A stretch of DNA of 47,840 bases, taken from assembly GCA_024224295.1 (NCBI GenBank), contig JAAENN010000268.1, positions 1-47,840 on the forward strand, in the 5' to 3' direction. Origin of the DNA: Shimia sp. (GTDB lineage Bacteria; Pseudomonadota; Alphaproteobacteria; Rhodobacterales; Rhodobacteraceae). The position numbers were made by a program, and so were the translations under genes. Under the pieces are notes generated by a model. It did not search any database. It saw only the letters and a list, made by a program, of their open reading frames with translations, and was not told where the DNA came from. This document shows, piece by piece, positions 9,415-20,117 of the stretch (position 1 is the stretch's first letter; each line of letters begins with the position of its first letter).

Positions 9415-11067
9415 ATGTCTGACCTGCGCGACGCAGCCCTCGTATCCAAAGCCTGGCCCTTTGAAGAAGCACGCAAGCTTCTCAAACGCTACGCAAAGGG
9501 TGCGCCGGAGAAGGGATACGTGCTGTTTGAGACAGGCTACGGTCCATCCGGCCTGCCACATATCGGCACCTTTGGCGAAGTGGCCCGTACCACAATGATC
9601 AAGACCGCCTTTGAGGCGATCAGTGACATTCCAACCAAGTTGATCTGTTTCTCAGATGATTTGGACGGGATGCGCAAAGTGCCATCCAACGTGCCCAATC
9701 CGGAGCAGTTGGAGACGTATTTGCAAATGCCGCTGACGTCGGTGCCGGATCCGTTTGGCACGCATGAGAGCTTTGGGGACCACAACAACGCCATGCTGCG
9801 TCGGTTCCTGGATACGTTTAACTTTGAGTATGAGTTCTACTCTGCCAAGGAGTTCTATGGGTCGGGTCAGTTTGATGAGATCCTGAAGCGGGCTGTTGAA
9901 CGTTATGACGAGGTCATGGCGATCATGCTGAAGTCGCTGCGCGAAGAGCGGGCGGCGACCTATTCGATTTTCCTGCCGTTGCATCCCGAAACCGGCCGCG
10001 TGCTATATGTGCCGATGAAGAAGGTCTGTGCTGAGACGTATACCGTCACGTTTGACGATGAGACCGGTAAAGAATGGACCGTGCCGGTCACTGGCGGCAA
10101 TGTGAAGTTGCAGTGGAAGCCGGACTTTGGCGCGCGCTGGGCGGCGCTGGGCGTAGATTTTGAGATGTATGGCAAGGAACACGCAACCAACGAGAAGATC
10201 TATGATGCGATCTGTCGTGCGCTGGGGGGGCGTCAGCCAAACCACTTCTCATACGAGTTGTTCCTGGACGAGAACGGACAGAAGATTTCCAAGTCGTCTG
10301 GCAACGGCGTGTCCATTGACCAGTGGCTGACCTATGCCTCCACAGAGAGTCTCGCGTACTTCATGTACCAGAAGCCGAAGACGGCGAAGCGGATGCACTT
10401 TGATGTGATCCCAAAGGCAGTGGATGAGTATCACCAGCAGCTTCGGGCGTATCATACGCAGGACATCAAGGCGCAGTTGAACAATCCAGTGTGGCACATC
10501 CACGGTGGTGATGTGCCACAGTCCGATATGATGGTGCCGTATTCCATGTTGCTCAACATTGCGTCGGTGTCCAATGCTGAGGACAAAGCCACGCTTTGGG
10601 GCTTCATCAACAAATATGCGCCGGATGCAACGGCAGAGACCCATCCGGGTATGGATGCGGCGGCAGGCCATGCGGTGCGCTACTTCAACGACTTTGTGAA
10701 GCCGGCGAAAGTGTATCGTGCACCAACCGAGCAGGAGCGTCGCGCGCTGGAAGATTTGGCCGGCGCGTTGAGCAGTGCGGAGACCGCGCTGGCGGTGATC
10801 GCGGCCAAGAATGCGAAGATGGGCAACGACGATCCGCTTCCAGAGCCGGATTTTGACGATGAAGATTTCCTGCAGTCCATCGTGTTTGCGATTGGCAAGA
10901 ACCATGAGTTTGAGCCGTTGCGCGATTGGTTCAAGGCGATTTATGAGGTGCTTTTGGGTGCTTCGCAAGGTCCGCGGTTTGGCGGGTTCATTGCGCTGTA
11001 TGGCGTCGAGGAAACTGTTGCGCTGATTCACAAAGCGCTGGCCGGGGACCTGGTGTCGGCAGAGTAG
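9415..11067 (+). CDS. lysS: class I lysine--tRNA ligase
   Basis: The 550-residue enzyme charges tRNA-Lys. It has a Rossmann-fold class I layout: the HIGH-type motif is HIGT at 49-52 within [10 protein letters not shown], and the KMSKS-type motif is KISKS at 290-294. Alphaproteobacteria commonly use this archaeal-type enzyme (also called LysK) in place of the class II LysRS, and the length is normal. GGAGATGG precedes the ATG. An intrinsic terminator follows 24 bp after the stop, so the gene is probably transcribed alone. Confidence 0.95.
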   Translation: MSDLRDAALVSKAWPFEEARKLLKRYAKGAPEKGYVLFETGYGPSGLPHIGTFGEVARTTMIKTAFEAISDIPTKLICFSDDLDGMRKVPSNVPNPEQLETYLQMPLTSVPDPFGTHESFGDHNNAMLRRFLDTFNFEYEFYSAKEFYGSGQFDEILKRAVERYDEVMAIMLKSLREERAATYSIFLPLHPETGRVLYVPMKKVCAETYTVTFDDETGKEWTVPVTGGNVKLQWKPDFGARWAALGVDFEMYGKEHATNEKIYDAICRALGGRQPNHFSYELFLDENGQKISKSSGNGVSIDQWLTYASTESLAYFMYQKPKTAKRMHFDVIPKAVDEYHQQLRAYHTQDIKAQLNNPVWHIHGGDVPQSDMMVPYSMLLNIASVSNAEDKATLWGFINKYAPDATAETHPGMDAAAGHAVRYFNDFVKPAKVYRAPTEQERRALEDLAGALSSAETALAVIAAKNAKMGNDDPLPEPDFDDEDFLQSIVFAIGKNHEFEPLRDWFKAIYEVLLGASQGPRFGGFIALYGVEETVALIHKALAGDLVSAE

Positions 11068-11091
11068 CGCCAGCTGACTCTCCCGATTTAG

Positions 11092-11123
11092 AAGGCTCCG
11101 CTCTGGCGGGGCCTTTTGCTTTT
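11092..11123 (+). terminator. intrinsic terminator of lysS
   Basis: A 10-bp stem (AAGGCTCCGC with GCGGGGCCTT, one G-U pair), a 4-nt loop TCTG and a T-rich tail, starting 24 bp after the lysS stop. Confidence 0.85.
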
Positions 11124-11198
11124 GGGGAGGGGCAACCAGGTCTGGGAACTGATCCGCAGGCAGTTGTGTCGCGTACCTTGAAATATGGGAGGTACGTT

Positions 11199-11618
11199 AT
11201 GAAACATGTTTTGCTCGCAATTGTTGTTGTGATGGAGTTTTCCCGAATGCAGTCTGCCGACGCGCAGGAGGGAGGCGCGGCTACGGAAATACAGGGTGTG
11301 ATCAACAGTCAGATGGCGGCGTTTGCCGAAGATGATTTTGCCAACGCCTTCACCTTTGCCGCCGAGAACATCCAGCGCATGTTTGGCACGCCGGAAAACT
11401 TTGGCGCGATGGTAAAACGCGGCTACCCGATGGTTCATCAGGCCGAGGATGTGCGGTTCGGAAAGCTGCGCGCGGAGGGAAATGCGCTGTGGCAGCGTGT
11501 GTTGGTGCGTGATGGCTCAGGTGTGGTGCATGCGCTGGAGTATCTGATGATCAGCGATGGCGACAGTTGGCGCATTGCGGCGGTGCAGTTGATGCAGCCC
11601 AAAGGGGTGGGCGCTTAA
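11199..11618 (+). CDS. secreted DUF4864-family protein
   Basis: A 139-residue protein with an N-terminal hydrophobic segment and a likely signal-peptidase site near SADA-QEG. The rest has the compact alpha+beta look of the NTF2-like DUF4864 family: a helix around VINSQMAAFAEDDFANAF, then strands ending in DGDSWRIAAVQLM. The function of this family is not known. ATG 11199 was chosen for the GGGAGG six bases upstream; an earlier start at 11166 would add a poor n-region. It stands alone between the lysS terminator and the next gene. Confidence 0.8.
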   Translation: MKHVLLAIVVVMEFSRMQSADAQEGGAATEIQGVINSQMAAFAEDDFANAFTFAAENIQRMFGTPENFGAMVKRGYPMVHQAEDVRFGKLRAEGNALWQRVLVRDGSGVVHALEYLMISDGDSWRIAAVQLMQPKGVGA

Positions 11619-11779
11619 TCCTGACTTCTTCTTGCTGAGGACAGTACCGTTGCACAATGTGCGTGCGGTGCTCTCAGCGCCTTTTCATTTTTCTTTCGTT
11701 TTCTGTGTCCCGGTTTCGCGTCCGTTTCGGCGTGGTGATTGGGAGTGCGCGCCTGAGAGATGGGCGGGAAAGGAAAGAG

Positions 11780-14062
11780 ATGAACAAGGCGATTACCGAA
11801 AGTGTTCTGTTAATGCCCCCTCAGTTTTCGGAGGGGTTGGCGGTCTGGTCCAGTGGGGACGGCACGCCAGGCAGCGATACCTATGACGGCGCGGTCAACG
11901 CAGCCTTGGTTCCGGCGGATCAGGATTTTGGCGGGTGCCTTGAATTGATCAAAACTGAAAGTGTGCAGACGCTGCGGTATATGGGAGACACGCCGCTGTT
12001 GCCGGGGTGCTACCTGCGCGTGACAGCGCGTGTTAAGGCCATTAGCGGCAACCTACCTTCGGTGCGTTTGGCCGGCTGGGCTGGGGACGGTAACGGTGAT
12101 CATGTCGGTGGTTTGGTTGAAGTGGGGCCCAGTGTGGCGCTGCAGACATATGGTGATGTCGTCGAGGTGAGCGCGATTATTGGCGCCGGCGCGCGTGGCG
12201 GCGTGGACATGGTGTGGGGGGCTACCCCTGTTTACGGACATTTCGGTATCGACTTTACCGGCAGCCTTGGTGGGGTCGTTCGGGTCGATGATATTGTGAT
12301 CGAAGACATTACCCGCGTGTTCCACCGGCAGATGCTCAGCCGCGTGGACGTGCGTGATTATGGCGCAGTCGGGGATGGTGTCACAGATGACAGTGCCGCC
12401 TTTGACGCCGCAGATGCAGATGCTGCGGGGCGCGACGTGTTGGTGAGCGCAGGAACGTATTTCCTTGGGAACAGTGTCACTATTGAGAACCCTGTGGTGT
12501 TTGAGGGCACGGTCAGTATGGCGCGGGAACATGTTTTGAGTTTGCGCCGCAACTTTGATTTTCCAAGCTATGCCGAGGCCTTTGATGACGAGAAGGAAGG
12601 GTTTAAGCGGGCGTTCCAATCCCTTTTGAATGACAGTGATCATGAAAGTCTGGATCTGTGTGGACGGCGTATCACCATAGATGAGCCATTGGATCTGCGG
12701 GCAGCGGTGCCCAATCGCAGTTCCTATGCGCAACGGCGGATCATCAAGAATGGCCAGCTTTATGTGACTGGCGACAGTGTTTGGGAGCCGGATGTGGTGA
12801 GCAGTCAGGTCACCTATGCGCCCAGCGATGGTCGACTTTTGCGCAACGTTAGCAATGCGGCAAATGTGCAGGTTGGCTCGGTTGTGACCGGAAACGGTGT
12901 AGGACGTGAGGTCTATGTACGCAGTGTCAATATCGGCACTCAGGAGATCACGCTTTCCCAACCGCTTTATGATGCCGAGGGTACGCAAAATTTGACGTTC
13001 ACTCGTTACAAGTATGTGCTGGATTTCAGTGGCTTCACCAAAGTGAGCCAGATGTCGGTAAGCAATGTGGAATTGCTTTGCAACGACAAGGCCAGCGGTG
13101 TCCTGTTGTCTGGGAGCGGGATTGCGTTTCATTTTCGGGACAGTTTCATAAACCGCCCGAAACATCGCGGCATCAGCTCACCGGGCGAGGGGTGCCAGGG
13201 TATGTTGGTGGACCGTTGCCAGTTTTTGACAGCGGAGGGTGCAGATCGTGCGCAGGATCGCGTCAGTGTGGCAATCAATTGCAACGCCAATGATGTGAAG
13301 TTGCGCAACAACCGCGCCAGTCAATTCCGGCATTTTGCAGTGATCGGCGGGTCAAATTGCACGATTACGGGAAACCACTTTTTTCAGGGAGACAGCGAAG
13401 CCGCCGGAGTGCGTACGGCGGGGGTGCTGTTGGCGCAGGGCTATTGTTCGGCGACAATTGACGGGAACTACATCGACAATGCGACGATAGAGTGGTCCAA
13501 CGAATATGATCCAGAGCCAAATTTTGGCGGTGGGTTTTCTTTTGGAGCGCTGTCGATCACGGACAATTTGTTCCTGTCTGGCGCGGTGGCACCGTGGTTT
13601 TCCTATCTCGTGATTAAGCCACATGGCTCGGGGCACTACATCACGGGCCTCAACGTAACGGGGAACAAATTCCGCTCCATCAATGGCAGCATTGACCGGG
13701 TGGATCGTGTCGACACGAGTTTCGCGGATCTGGATATGACCAAAGGCAAAAACGTTGAGTTTGGTGGCAATACGTTCCACAACGTCTCAACACCTACGTC
13801 CAATCCATTGCGACTTACGCAGGATCAGAGCTCCGAGGCGAGTACATGGGTTGTAGACACGGAGGGACAATTGCCATTTGGCGGGCGATGTCGGTCAGTA
13901 GAATCTGTGGTGGCCACCACGCGATTACGCAACACGTCTGGGCAAACGGTTTATGCGGTTCCCTATGTTGGACTTCAGCAGGGCAGCAATGGTGATCAAG
14001 TTGATCTGCATTGGGAAACCGCCTTGCGCGGTGAAGTGACGGTTGTTGTCCGGATGGATTAG
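11780..14062 (+). CDS. glycosyl hydrolase family 28-related (pectate-lyase superfamily) protein
   Basis: A 760-residue protein. The first 170 or so residues form a beta-rich, possibly carbohydrate-binding part. At about residue 187 comes VRDYGAVGDGVTDD, the start of a right-handed parallel beta-helix of the pectate-lyase superfamily. The C-terminal part has many Asn-rich turns (NNRAS, GNHFF, GNYIDN) typical of stacked helix rungs. No signal peptide is visible at the chosen ATG 11780, which has GGAAAGAG upstream; the frame is open to 11657. The substrate is unknown, and surface or exopolysaccharide is a reasonable guess. It converges on the EamA gene with a 4-bp gap. Confidence 0.75.
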   Translation: MNKAITESVLLMPPQFSEGLAVWSSGDGTPGSDTYDGAVNAALVPADQDFGGCLELIKTESVQTLRYMGDTPLLPGCYLRVTARVKAISGNLPSVRLAGWAGDGNGDHVGGLVEVGPSVALQTYGDVVEVSAIIGAGARGGVDMVWGATPVYGHFGIDFTGSLGGVVRVDDIVIEDITRVFHRQMLSRVDVRDYGAVGDGVTDDSAAFDAADADAAGRDVLVSAGTYFLGNSVTIENPVVFEGTVSMAREHVLSLRRNFDFPSYAEAFDDEKEGFKRAFQSLLNDSDHESLDLCGRRITIDEPLDLRAAVPNRSSYAQRRIIKNGQLYVTGDSVWEPDVVSSQVTYAPSDGRLLRNVSNAANVQVGSVVTGNGVGREVYVRSVNIGTQEITLSQPLYDAEGTQNLTFTRYKYVLDFSGFTKVSQMSVSNVELLCNDKASGVLLSGSGIAFHFRDSFINRPKHRGISSPGEGCQGMLVDRCQFLTAEGADRAQDRVSVAINCNANDVKLRNNRASQFRHFAVIGGSNCTITGNHFFQGDSEAAGVRTAGVLLAQGYCSATIDGNYIDNATIEWSNEYDPEPNFGGGFSFGALSITDNLFLSGAVAPWFSYLVIKPHGSGHYITGLNVTGNKFRSINGSIDRVDRVDTSFADLDMTKGKNVEFGGNTFHNVSTPTSNPLRLTQDQSSEASTWVVDTEGQLPFGGRCRSVESVVATTRLRNTSGQTVYAVPYVGLQQGSNGDQVDLHWETALRGEVTVVVRMD

Positions 14063-14066
14063 GTGC

Positions 14067-14951
14067 TCAACGGTTGCGACCTTCGCGCCAGACAAGAATG
14101 GCGGCGGCGCAGAGAATGATACCTGCGCCGAGCCAGCTGATTGCATCAGGCATGACCGAGAACACTGCCGCGTCATAAAGTGCAGCGAAAGCGAGAGATG
14201 TATAGAAAAACGGGCTGACAAAACTCGCGTCTGCCATGCGCATGGCGTTGATGAAGCAGGTTTGCGCCGAGGCCATCAGCAGGCCAATTCCCACCAGCGC
14301 GGCCCATTGCTGCAAGGTTGGCATTTGCCATACAAAAGCTGCGGCGACTGAGGCGATGGTCAGGCCAATTGCGTTGTTGATTAGCAGAATTTGGAAAGGG
14401 CGTTCGCGGCCGGTGAGTTTCTTAATAAATATGAGCTCGCCCCCCATGGCAAATGCCGCGCCCAAAGCGAGGAAGGCGCCAAATTCCAGAGCACCTGCGC
14501 CGGGACGTGTGAGCACCATCGCACCGCCGAAGGCCAAGGCAGCAGACCCCCAGCGCCAAGGGCCGATCTTTTCTCCCAGAAACGGGATTGCAAGCAGCAT
14601 TCCGACTACCGGATTCAGAAAGCTGATCGCGGTGGCGTCTGACAGGGGAATGAAGGCTGCGGCGGCAAACATCAGCGTCACACCGCCCCAGCCTAAGCTT
14701 GATCGGCCGATATGAAGGCCCCAGCTTAGACGGGTGATGTGAGGCCGTATAATCATCGCAGCCGTGGCAAACCCTAAGAATGCGAACAGAAAGCGCCCGT
14801 GGCTGATTTGAAGTGGGTGCATTTCCGGCCCCAAGGCACCAGTGCCTAGAGCCTTGGCCAGCAAGGTGGTGCCCGCCGCAAATGCCGAGGCGGCAAGGGT
14901 CAGCGCGGCGGCAAGGGCCGGATTTGTGCGGGGCAGGGGGTGTTCGCTCAT
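14067..14951 (-). CDS. DMT-superfamily EamA transporter
   Basis: A 294-residue inner-membrane protein with ten predicted helices in two EamA repeats. Typical conserved pieces are PLSDATAISFLNPVVGMLLAIPFLGE in the first repeat (quoted here only as a segment around residue 100-125) and SFVSPFFYTSLAFAALYD near the end of the second. The substrate is unknown. It faces a 326-bp non-coding stretch before argD, which probably holds both promoters. Confidence 0.85.
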   Translation of the reverse strand: MSEHPLPRTNPALAAALTLAASAFAAGTTLLAKALGTGALGPEMHPLQISHGRFLFAFLGFATAAMIIRPHITRLSWGLHIGRSSLGWGGVTLMFAAAAFIPLSDATAISFLNPVVGMLLAIPFLGEKIGPWRWGSAALAFGGAMVLTRPGAGALEFGAFLALGAAFAMGGELIFIKKLTGRERPFQILLINNAIGLTIASVAAAFVWQMPTLQQWAALVGIGLLMASAQTCFINAMRMADASFVSPFFYTSLAFAALYDAAVFSVMPDAISWLGAGIILCAAAILVWREGRNR

Positions 14952-15277
14952 GAGGCGGTTATGAGCCTGCTTATTCGGAGTGGCAAGGGACGGCTTTGAG
15001 GTGTGTTACTTGGGGAGATAAGTTCCGCCGATTTGCAGGGATGTCACAAAAAATGCGCGAAACGAAAGTTGGGGGTTCCCATTTGTTGCCGATGCCTCTA
15101 GGCAGGGCACATGATCAAACGCACAGATATCCCCTTTGTTCGACGCCGACGCGCATCTGCGTGACCGGCCCTTGATCCATTGCGCTGCAAAGTGGCGCAC
15201 AAGTTCTCAAAAACATTGACGCAAATGCCGCAAGTGATGCAGTCACTAAGGCTCATGATCTAAAAAGGAAGATCGAC
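14952..15277. other. 326-bp non-coding gap between divergent EamA and argD genes
   Basis: No open frame here looks coding. TTGACG at 15216-15221 is a possible -35 box for argD but has no convincing -10 box at 17 bp. AAAAGGA at about 15262 is the argD ribosome-binding site. Nothing else was recognised. Confidence 0.5.
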
Positions 15278-16459
15278 ATGATCCCGTCCGTTTTGCCGAC
15301 GTACAACCGCGCCGCCCTCACGTTTGAGAAGGGCGAAGGAAGCTGGATGATCGAGGCGGATGGCCGACGTTTTCTGGATCTGGGCGCGGGCATTGCTGTG
15401 AACGTGCTGGGCCATGCCAATCCAGTTTTGGTGGAAGCCTTGACCGAGCAGGCGAGCAAGCTGTGGCATGTGTCTAATTTATACAACATCACCCAACAAC
15501 AGGCACTGGCGGAAAAGCTGGTGGCGCATACCTTTGCGGACACAGTGTTTTTCACCAACTCCGGCACCGAGTGCTGTGAGTTGGCGGTGAAGATGGCGCG
15601 CAAGTATTGGCACGACAAAGGTGAGCCGGAGCGGGTGGAGATCATCGCCTTTGAAGGTGCGTTCCATGGCCGGAGCTCTGCTGGGATTGCAGCGGCGGGC
15701 GCGGAGAAGCTTGTAGCGGGCTTTGGGCCGATGTTGCCGGGGTTCCATCAGGTGGCCTGGGGCGATCTGGACGCGGCCAAGGCGCTGATTTCTGATCAGA
15801 CGGCAGCCATAATTGTTGAACCTGTGCAGGGTGAAGGTGGTATCCGCCCCATGGCGGATGAGGACCTCAAAGCGTTGCGGGCAATTTGCGATGAAGCGGG
15901 CATTTTGCTGATCATGGATGAGGTTCAATGTGGTGTGGGCCGGACTGGTAAGCTGTTTGCCCATGAGTGGGCCGGTGTGATGCCGGACATTATGATGGTC
16001 GCCAAAGGCATTGGCGGTGGCTTCCCATTGGGCGCAGTGCTGGCTTCGGAGGACGCCGCGAGCGGTATGGTTGCGGGCACCCATGGGTCCACATACGGCG
16101 GCAACCCATTGGCCTGTGCCGTGGGTGGCGCGGTGATGGATGTGGTTGCGGATGAAGCGTTTCTGGCGGAAGTAAACCGCAAGGCGGGCCTGCTGCGTCA
16201 GAAGCTGGAAGGGCTGGTTGCTGGGAATCCTGAGGTGTTCGAAGAGGTGCGTGGCGCCGGGCTGATGCTGGGGCTGAAGTGCTCCAAGGCGGCCTGTGGT
16301 GACGTTGTGGCGGCGGGCTATGAAAATGAGGTCGTGACCGTGCCTGCGGCTGACAATGTGGTGCGGTTGCTGCCGCCCCTGAACATTACCGATGAAGAAA
16401 TTGCCGAGGCCGTTGAACGGCTTGAAAAGGCGGCGGCGCACGTGAGCGCAGAAGGTTAA
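15278..16459 (+). CDS. argD: acetylornithine aminotransferase
   Basis: The 393-residue class III PLP aminotransferase makes N-acetylornithine from the semialdehyde in arginine synthesis and may also serve as succinyldiaminopimelate aminotransferase. Visible motifs are FTNSGTE for phosphate binding, the Asp in [14 protein letters not shown] that contacts the pyridine nitrogen, and the Schiff-base lysine K243 in [13 protein letters not shown]. The length is normal. The next gene, argF, starts 11 bp downstream on the same strand, so the two form an operon closed by a terminator at 17421. Confidence 0.94.
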   Translation: MIPSVLPTYNRAALTFEKGEGSWMIEADGRRFLDLGAGIAVNVLGHANPVLVEALTEQASKLWHVSNLYNITQQQALAEKLVAHTFADTVFFTNSGTECCELAVKMARKYWHDKGEPERVEIIAFEGAFHGRSSAGIAAAGAEKLVAGFGPMLPGFHQVAWGDLDAAKALISDQTAAIIVEPVQGEGGIRPMADEDLKALRAICDEAGILLIMDEVQCGVGRTGKLFAHEWAGVMPDIMMVAKGIGGGFPLGAVLASEDAASGMVAGTHGSTYGGNPLACAVGGAVMDVVADEAFLAEVNRKAGLLRQKLEGLVAGNPEVFEEVRGAGLMLGLKCSKAACGDVVAAGYENEVVTVPAADNVVRLLPPLNITDEEIAEAVERLEKAAAHVSAEG

Positions 16460-16470
16460 GGACTATAGAA

Positions 16471-17397
16471 ATGAAGCATTTTCTGGATATCAATAAGACG
16501 GCGGTAGATGATCTGCGCAACATGATCGACAGCGCCAAGACGATCAAAGACGCCCGCAATGGTCGCCCAAAAGGCGCGCTGGATGACGATCTGCCGCTGA
16601 AAGATCACATGGTTGCGCTGATCTTTGAAAAGCCGTCCACCCGTACCCGTGTGAGCTTTGACGTGGGCGTGCGCCAGATGGGCGGACAGACTATGGTGCT
16701 CTCCGGCTCTGAAATGCAGCTCGGTCATGGAGAGACCGTTGCGGACACCGCCAAGGTGCTGAGCCGGTATGTCGACCTGATCATGATCCGGACGTTTGAA
16801 GAGGCCACATTGTTGGAGATGGCGGAGAACGCCACAGTGCCGGTGATCAACGGTCTGACCAACCGTACGCACCCATGCCAGATCATGGCGGACATTCTGA
16901 CCTTTGAAGAAAAGGCGGGACCGATTGCAGGTAAAAAAGTCGTGTGGTCGGGCGACGGCAACAACGTTTTTGCCAGCTTTGCCCATGCGGCTGGGCAGTT
17001 TGGCTTTGATTTGACATTCACTGGTCCGCAGACGCTGGACCCGGAGCAAGGGTTCATTGACGAAGCTCGCGCCAAAGGTGTGAAGGTGGAGATCGAACGG
17101 GACCCTGTGAAGGCTGTGCAAGGCGCAGATCTTGTGGTGACCGACACTTGGGTGAGCATGCATGATGCTCCGTCTGCGCGGGAGCGTCGGCACAATCAAC
17201 TGCGTGGGTTCCAAGTGAACGAAGAGTTGATGAGCCACGCGAAAGAGGATGCTCTGTTCATGCACTGTCTGCCGGCACACCGGAACGAAGAGGCCACCAA
17301 CGCTGTGATGGATGGGCCAAATTCGGCGGTGTTTGATGAGGCGGAAAACCGGCTGCACGCGCAAAAGGCGATCATGAAGTGGTGCCTTCAGAGTTGA
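16471..17397 (+). CDS. argF: ornithine carbamoyltransferase
   Basis: The 308-residue enzyme joins carbamoyl phosphate and ornithine to give citrulline. The carbamoyl-phosphate loop STRTR lies at 56-60, the HPCQ motif follows in the middle, and the ornithine-binding HCLP motif is at about 265-268 with the reactive Cys near 266. It lies 11 bp behind argD and ends 23 bp before an intrinsic terminator. Confidence 0.95.
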   Translation: MKHFLDINKTAVDDLRNMIDSAKTIKDARNGRPKGALDDDLPLKDHMVALIFEKPSTRTRVSFDVGVRQMGGQTMVLSGSEMQLGHGETVADTAKVLSRYVDLIMIRTFEEATLLEMAENATVPVINGLTNRTHPCQIMADILTFEEKAGPIAGKKVVWSGDGNNVFASFAHAAGQFGFDLTFTGPQTLDPEQGFIDEARAKGVKVEIERDPVKAVQGADLVVTDTWVSMHDAPSARERRHNQLRGFQVNEELMSHAKEDALFMHCLPAHRNEEATNAVMDGPNSAVFDEAENRLHAQKAIMKWCLQS

Positions 17398-17420
17398 GGC
17401 TTGGGGCATTGAGTAACGTA

Positions 17421-17449
17421 AGGGCGTCAGCGCGGCTGGCGCCCTTTTT
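17421..17449 (+). terminator. intrinsic terminator of argD-argF
   Basis: An 11-bp stem (AGGGCGTCAGC with GCTGGCGCCCT, one G-U pair), a 3-nt GCG loop and a run of five T. Confidence 0.9.
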
Positions 17450-17510
17450 GTTGTCTGGTCGTCCGATGTGCGCCTAGGCTGGCTGTGCGAGAGGACAAAG
17501 GGAGCGGATT

Positions 17511-18566
17511 ATGGGTGAGGCGCAAGGGCGTAAGAATACGCCCAGGATTGTGGTGGCCGGGGCTGGCAGTATCGGGTGTTTTGTCGGCGGGTTGTTGGCG
17601 CGCGGCGGGCATGATGTGACGCTGTTGTTGCGGGCAGGTACGGCTGAGGAAATCACACAGAATGGTCTCATCCTGACGGACTTTGGTGACTTGGACGTGG
17701 CATTGTCGCCGGATCGGTTTGCGATGAGTATGGACCCGGGTTGCTTGGCCGCAGCGGACATTGTGTTAATCACCGTGAAGAGTGGCGCCACCGAGGCAAT
17801 GGCAAAGCAGATTGCAGAGCATGCGCCGGAAGACGCAGTGGTGGTCAGTTTGCAGAACGGTGTAGAGAATGCAGCGCTGCTGCGGACGATGCTGCCTAAC
17901 TGGGACGTGCGGGCGGGCATGGTGCCGTTTAACGTGGTCTGGGTGGGTGGTGGTCGGTTCCACCGTGGCACCAGCGGCGATATCCTTATTGAGCGCGGCC
18001 AGGGGCACGTGGCGCGGCATTTAAGCCTGCCGGACTTACATGTGCACGAACATGGCGACATAGCCGCGGTGCAGTGGGGTAAGTTGCTGATCAACCTCAA
18101 TAATGCGTTGAACGCCCTGTCAGGTCTGCCGCTGCGCGCGCAGATTGGAGACCGGGGCTGGCGGAGGTTGATGGCGGCACAGATTGTGGAAGCTTTGACG
18201 GTTTTACAAGCGGCGGAAGTGGCCTTTGAGAACCCGGTTGCGAAAGTACCAATGGCGGCGGTGCCGCGCATTTTGCGGTTGCCGACATGGGCCTTCCGGT
18301 TGGTCGCGAAAACGATGCTTTCAATTGATCCCACGGCCCGCAGTTCGATGTGGGAAGATCTTGAGAAAGGCCGTGCGACAGAGATTGACGAGTTGCAGGG
18401 GAAAATTGTGCAGTTGGCGCAGAAGGCCAATGTGGCAGCGCCGGTCAATGCAGGTATTGCAGGGTTGATCCGGAAGGCGGAGGCACGGGGAGCAGGGTCC
18501 CCTAATCTCACAGCGCAGGACGTGAAAAAACACCTGCGGACGCAAAGTGCGCCCGCAGACAGTTAG
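17511..18566 (+). CDS. panE: 2-dehydropantoate 2-reductase family protein
   Basis: A 351-residue cytosolic NADPH-dependent reductase of the ApbA/PanE family, which reduces ketopantoate to pantoate for coenzyme A. GAGSIGCFVGG near residue 17 is the nucleotide-binding loop. SLQNGVEN and the catalytic lysine region WGKLLINLNNALNAL follow at the domain boundary. It is somewhat longer than E. coli PanE, so it may act on a related 2-oxoacid; the symbol is by family. Its stop is 2 bp from the stop of the opposite-strand phosphate transporter gene. Confidence 0.8.
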   Translation: MGEAQGRKNTPRIVVAGAGSIGCFVGGLLARGGHDVTLLLRAGTAEEITQNGLILTDFGDLDVALSPDRFAMSMDPGCLAAADIVLITVKSGATEAMAKQIAEHAPEDAVVVSLQNGVENAALLRTMLPNWDVRAGMVPFNVVWVGGGRFHRGTSGDILIERGQGHVARHLSLPDLHVHEHGDIAAVQWGKLLINLNNALNALSGLPLRAQIGDRGWRRLMAAQIVEALTVLQAAEVAFENPVAKVPMAAVPRILRLPTWAFRLVAKTMLSIDPTARSSMWEDLEKGRATEIDELQGKIVQLAQKANVAAPVNAGIAGLIRKAEARGAGSPNLTAQDVKKHLRTQSAPADS

Positions 18567-18568
18567 TT

Positions 18569-20050
18569 TTAGTTACTCAGCGTGTTGAGCGCATAAAAGA
18601 TCACAGCGGACATCAATGCAGCAGCGGGCACGGTGATAACCCATGCCGCGATGATGGTCATGAAGTGACTGCGGCGCACCAGTTTGCGTCGGCGACGTTC
18701 TTCTGGCGCAATGCGTTTTTCCGGAGCGCGTTGTACAGTGGTTTTGCGCAGGCGGCGCTCGGCGTGCCATTCGCGGTAAAAGCCGACCCCAAAAATACCG
18801 CCCACAGCAATGTGGGTGGAGCTGACTGGCAGGCCCAGCCACGAGGCGACAATCACAGTTATCGCGGCAGACAGCGCCACACAGTAGGCGCGCATCGGGT
18901 TCAGTTTGGTGATTTTTTCGCCCACCATGCGGATCAGCTTGGGCCCAAACAGGAACAGACCGAAAGAAATCCCAAAGGCGCCGATGATCATCACCCAGTT
19001 GGGGATAGAGACCTTCGCAGCAAATTCGCCAAACTCAGCAGCGTGTACGATCGCGGCAAGCGGACCAACCGCGTTGGCGACGTCGTTGGCGCCGTGTGCG
19101 AAAGACAGCAGCGCTGCAGAGAACACCAGAGGGATGCCAAACAGAACTTTCAGCGATTTGTTACGATTCTCCAGCCCTTCGGATTGTTTGCGGATGAGAG
19201 GGGCAGAGACAACATAAGCCAGGCCTCCCGCAGCTGCGCCAATCAGCAGAGCGGTTTGTAGGTCGATTTTGATGATCTTTTTGAGGCCTTTGAGCGCCAG
19301 ATAAGACGCAAATGCCGCGGCCATGATGCCGATTAGGACAGGCACCCAGCGACGGGCGGCTGCAATTTTGTCGTCTTGATAGATGATTTTGATCTTGATG
19401 AAGGCCAGAAACGCGGCTGCAATCACGCCCCCTAGCACTGGTGAAATTACCCAGGAGGCGGCGATCTTGGCCATTGTGGGCCAGTTCACGGCGGCAAAGC
19501 CTGCGGCTGCGATGCCTGCCCCCATGACGCCACCAACAACAGAGTGGGTGGTGGACACTGGTGCGCCCACCCAAGTGGCGAGGTTCACCCAGAGCGCGGA
19601 AGAAATCAGCGCGGCCATCATAGCCCAGATAAAGACAGTGGTGTTGGCCATTCCGGTGGGATCGATGATGCCCTTTGAAATGGTGGAAACCACGTCGCCG
19701 CCGGCCAGCAACGCACCTGCGCTTTCAAAGAAGGCAGCTATGACAATGGCGCCCCCCATGGTGAGCGCATTGGCGCCCACTGCAGGGCCCATGTTGTTGG
19801 CCACATCGTTGGCGCCAATGTTGATCGCCATATAGGCACCAATCCCAGCGGCCGCGATGATGATCATCGTGTTGGAGTCGCCGCCTGAGAGAAGGCCAGC
19901 GGCCACACCTGCGAGCACAATGAAGGCAATCGCAATGCCAAAGCCGACCATAGGTCGGGCGACATAGATGGTGGCAGATTCCAGATGGGAGATACGGTTG
20001 AGGTCTCGGTCCAGAGTGGACCATTTCTTGCCTGCATTTGGCGAGGTCAT
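18569..20050 (-). CDS. pit: Pit-family inorganic phosphate transporter
   Basis: A 493-residue inner-membrane phosphate symporter (PHO4 family). It has two copies of the family signature: GANDVANNMGPAVGANAL in the first half and HGANDVANAVGPLAAI in the second. A long cytosolic N-terminal stretch with STLDRDLNRISHLE precedes the first helix. ATG 20050 was chosen over the GTG at 20098, whose extra residues look non-coding. The NUDIX gene lies 91 bp upstream on the same strand, with 11-bp-period repeats between the two. Confidence 0.9.
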   Translation of the reverse strand: MTSPNAGKKWSTLDRDLNRISHLESATIYVARPMVGFGIAIAFIVLAGVAAGLLSGGDSNTMIIIAAAGIGAYMAINIGANDVANNMGPAVGANALTMGGAIVIAAFFESAGALLAGGDVVSTISKGIIDPTGMANTTVFIWAMMAALISSALWVNLATWVGAPVSTTHSVVGGVMGAGIAAAGFAAVNWPTMAKIAASWVISPVLGGVIAAAFLAFIKIKIIYQDDKIAAARRWVPVLIGIMAAAFASYLALKGLKKIIKIDLQTALLIGAAAGGLAYVVSAPLIRKQSEGLENRNKSLKVLFGIPLVFSAALLSFAHGANDVANAVGPLAAIVHAAEFGEFAAKVSIPNWVMIIGAFGISFGLFLFGPKLIRMVGEKITKLNPMRAYCVALSAAITVIVASWLGLPVSSTHIAVGGIFGVGFYREWHAERRLRKTTVQRAPEKRIAPEERRRRKLVRRSHFMTIIAAWVITVPAAALMSAVIFYALNTLSN

Positions 20051-20117
20051 GACAAAGAATCCCGGCTTTAAGTCGTACGGGGGGGCTACCCCCGTCACCG
20101 GGTCAATGCAACGATTT

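Noticed and set aside
15006-15200. 64-codon minus-strand frame in the gap before argD
   Set aside because: No ribosome-binding site, no recognisable motif and no membrane or signal pattern; kept as non-coding.
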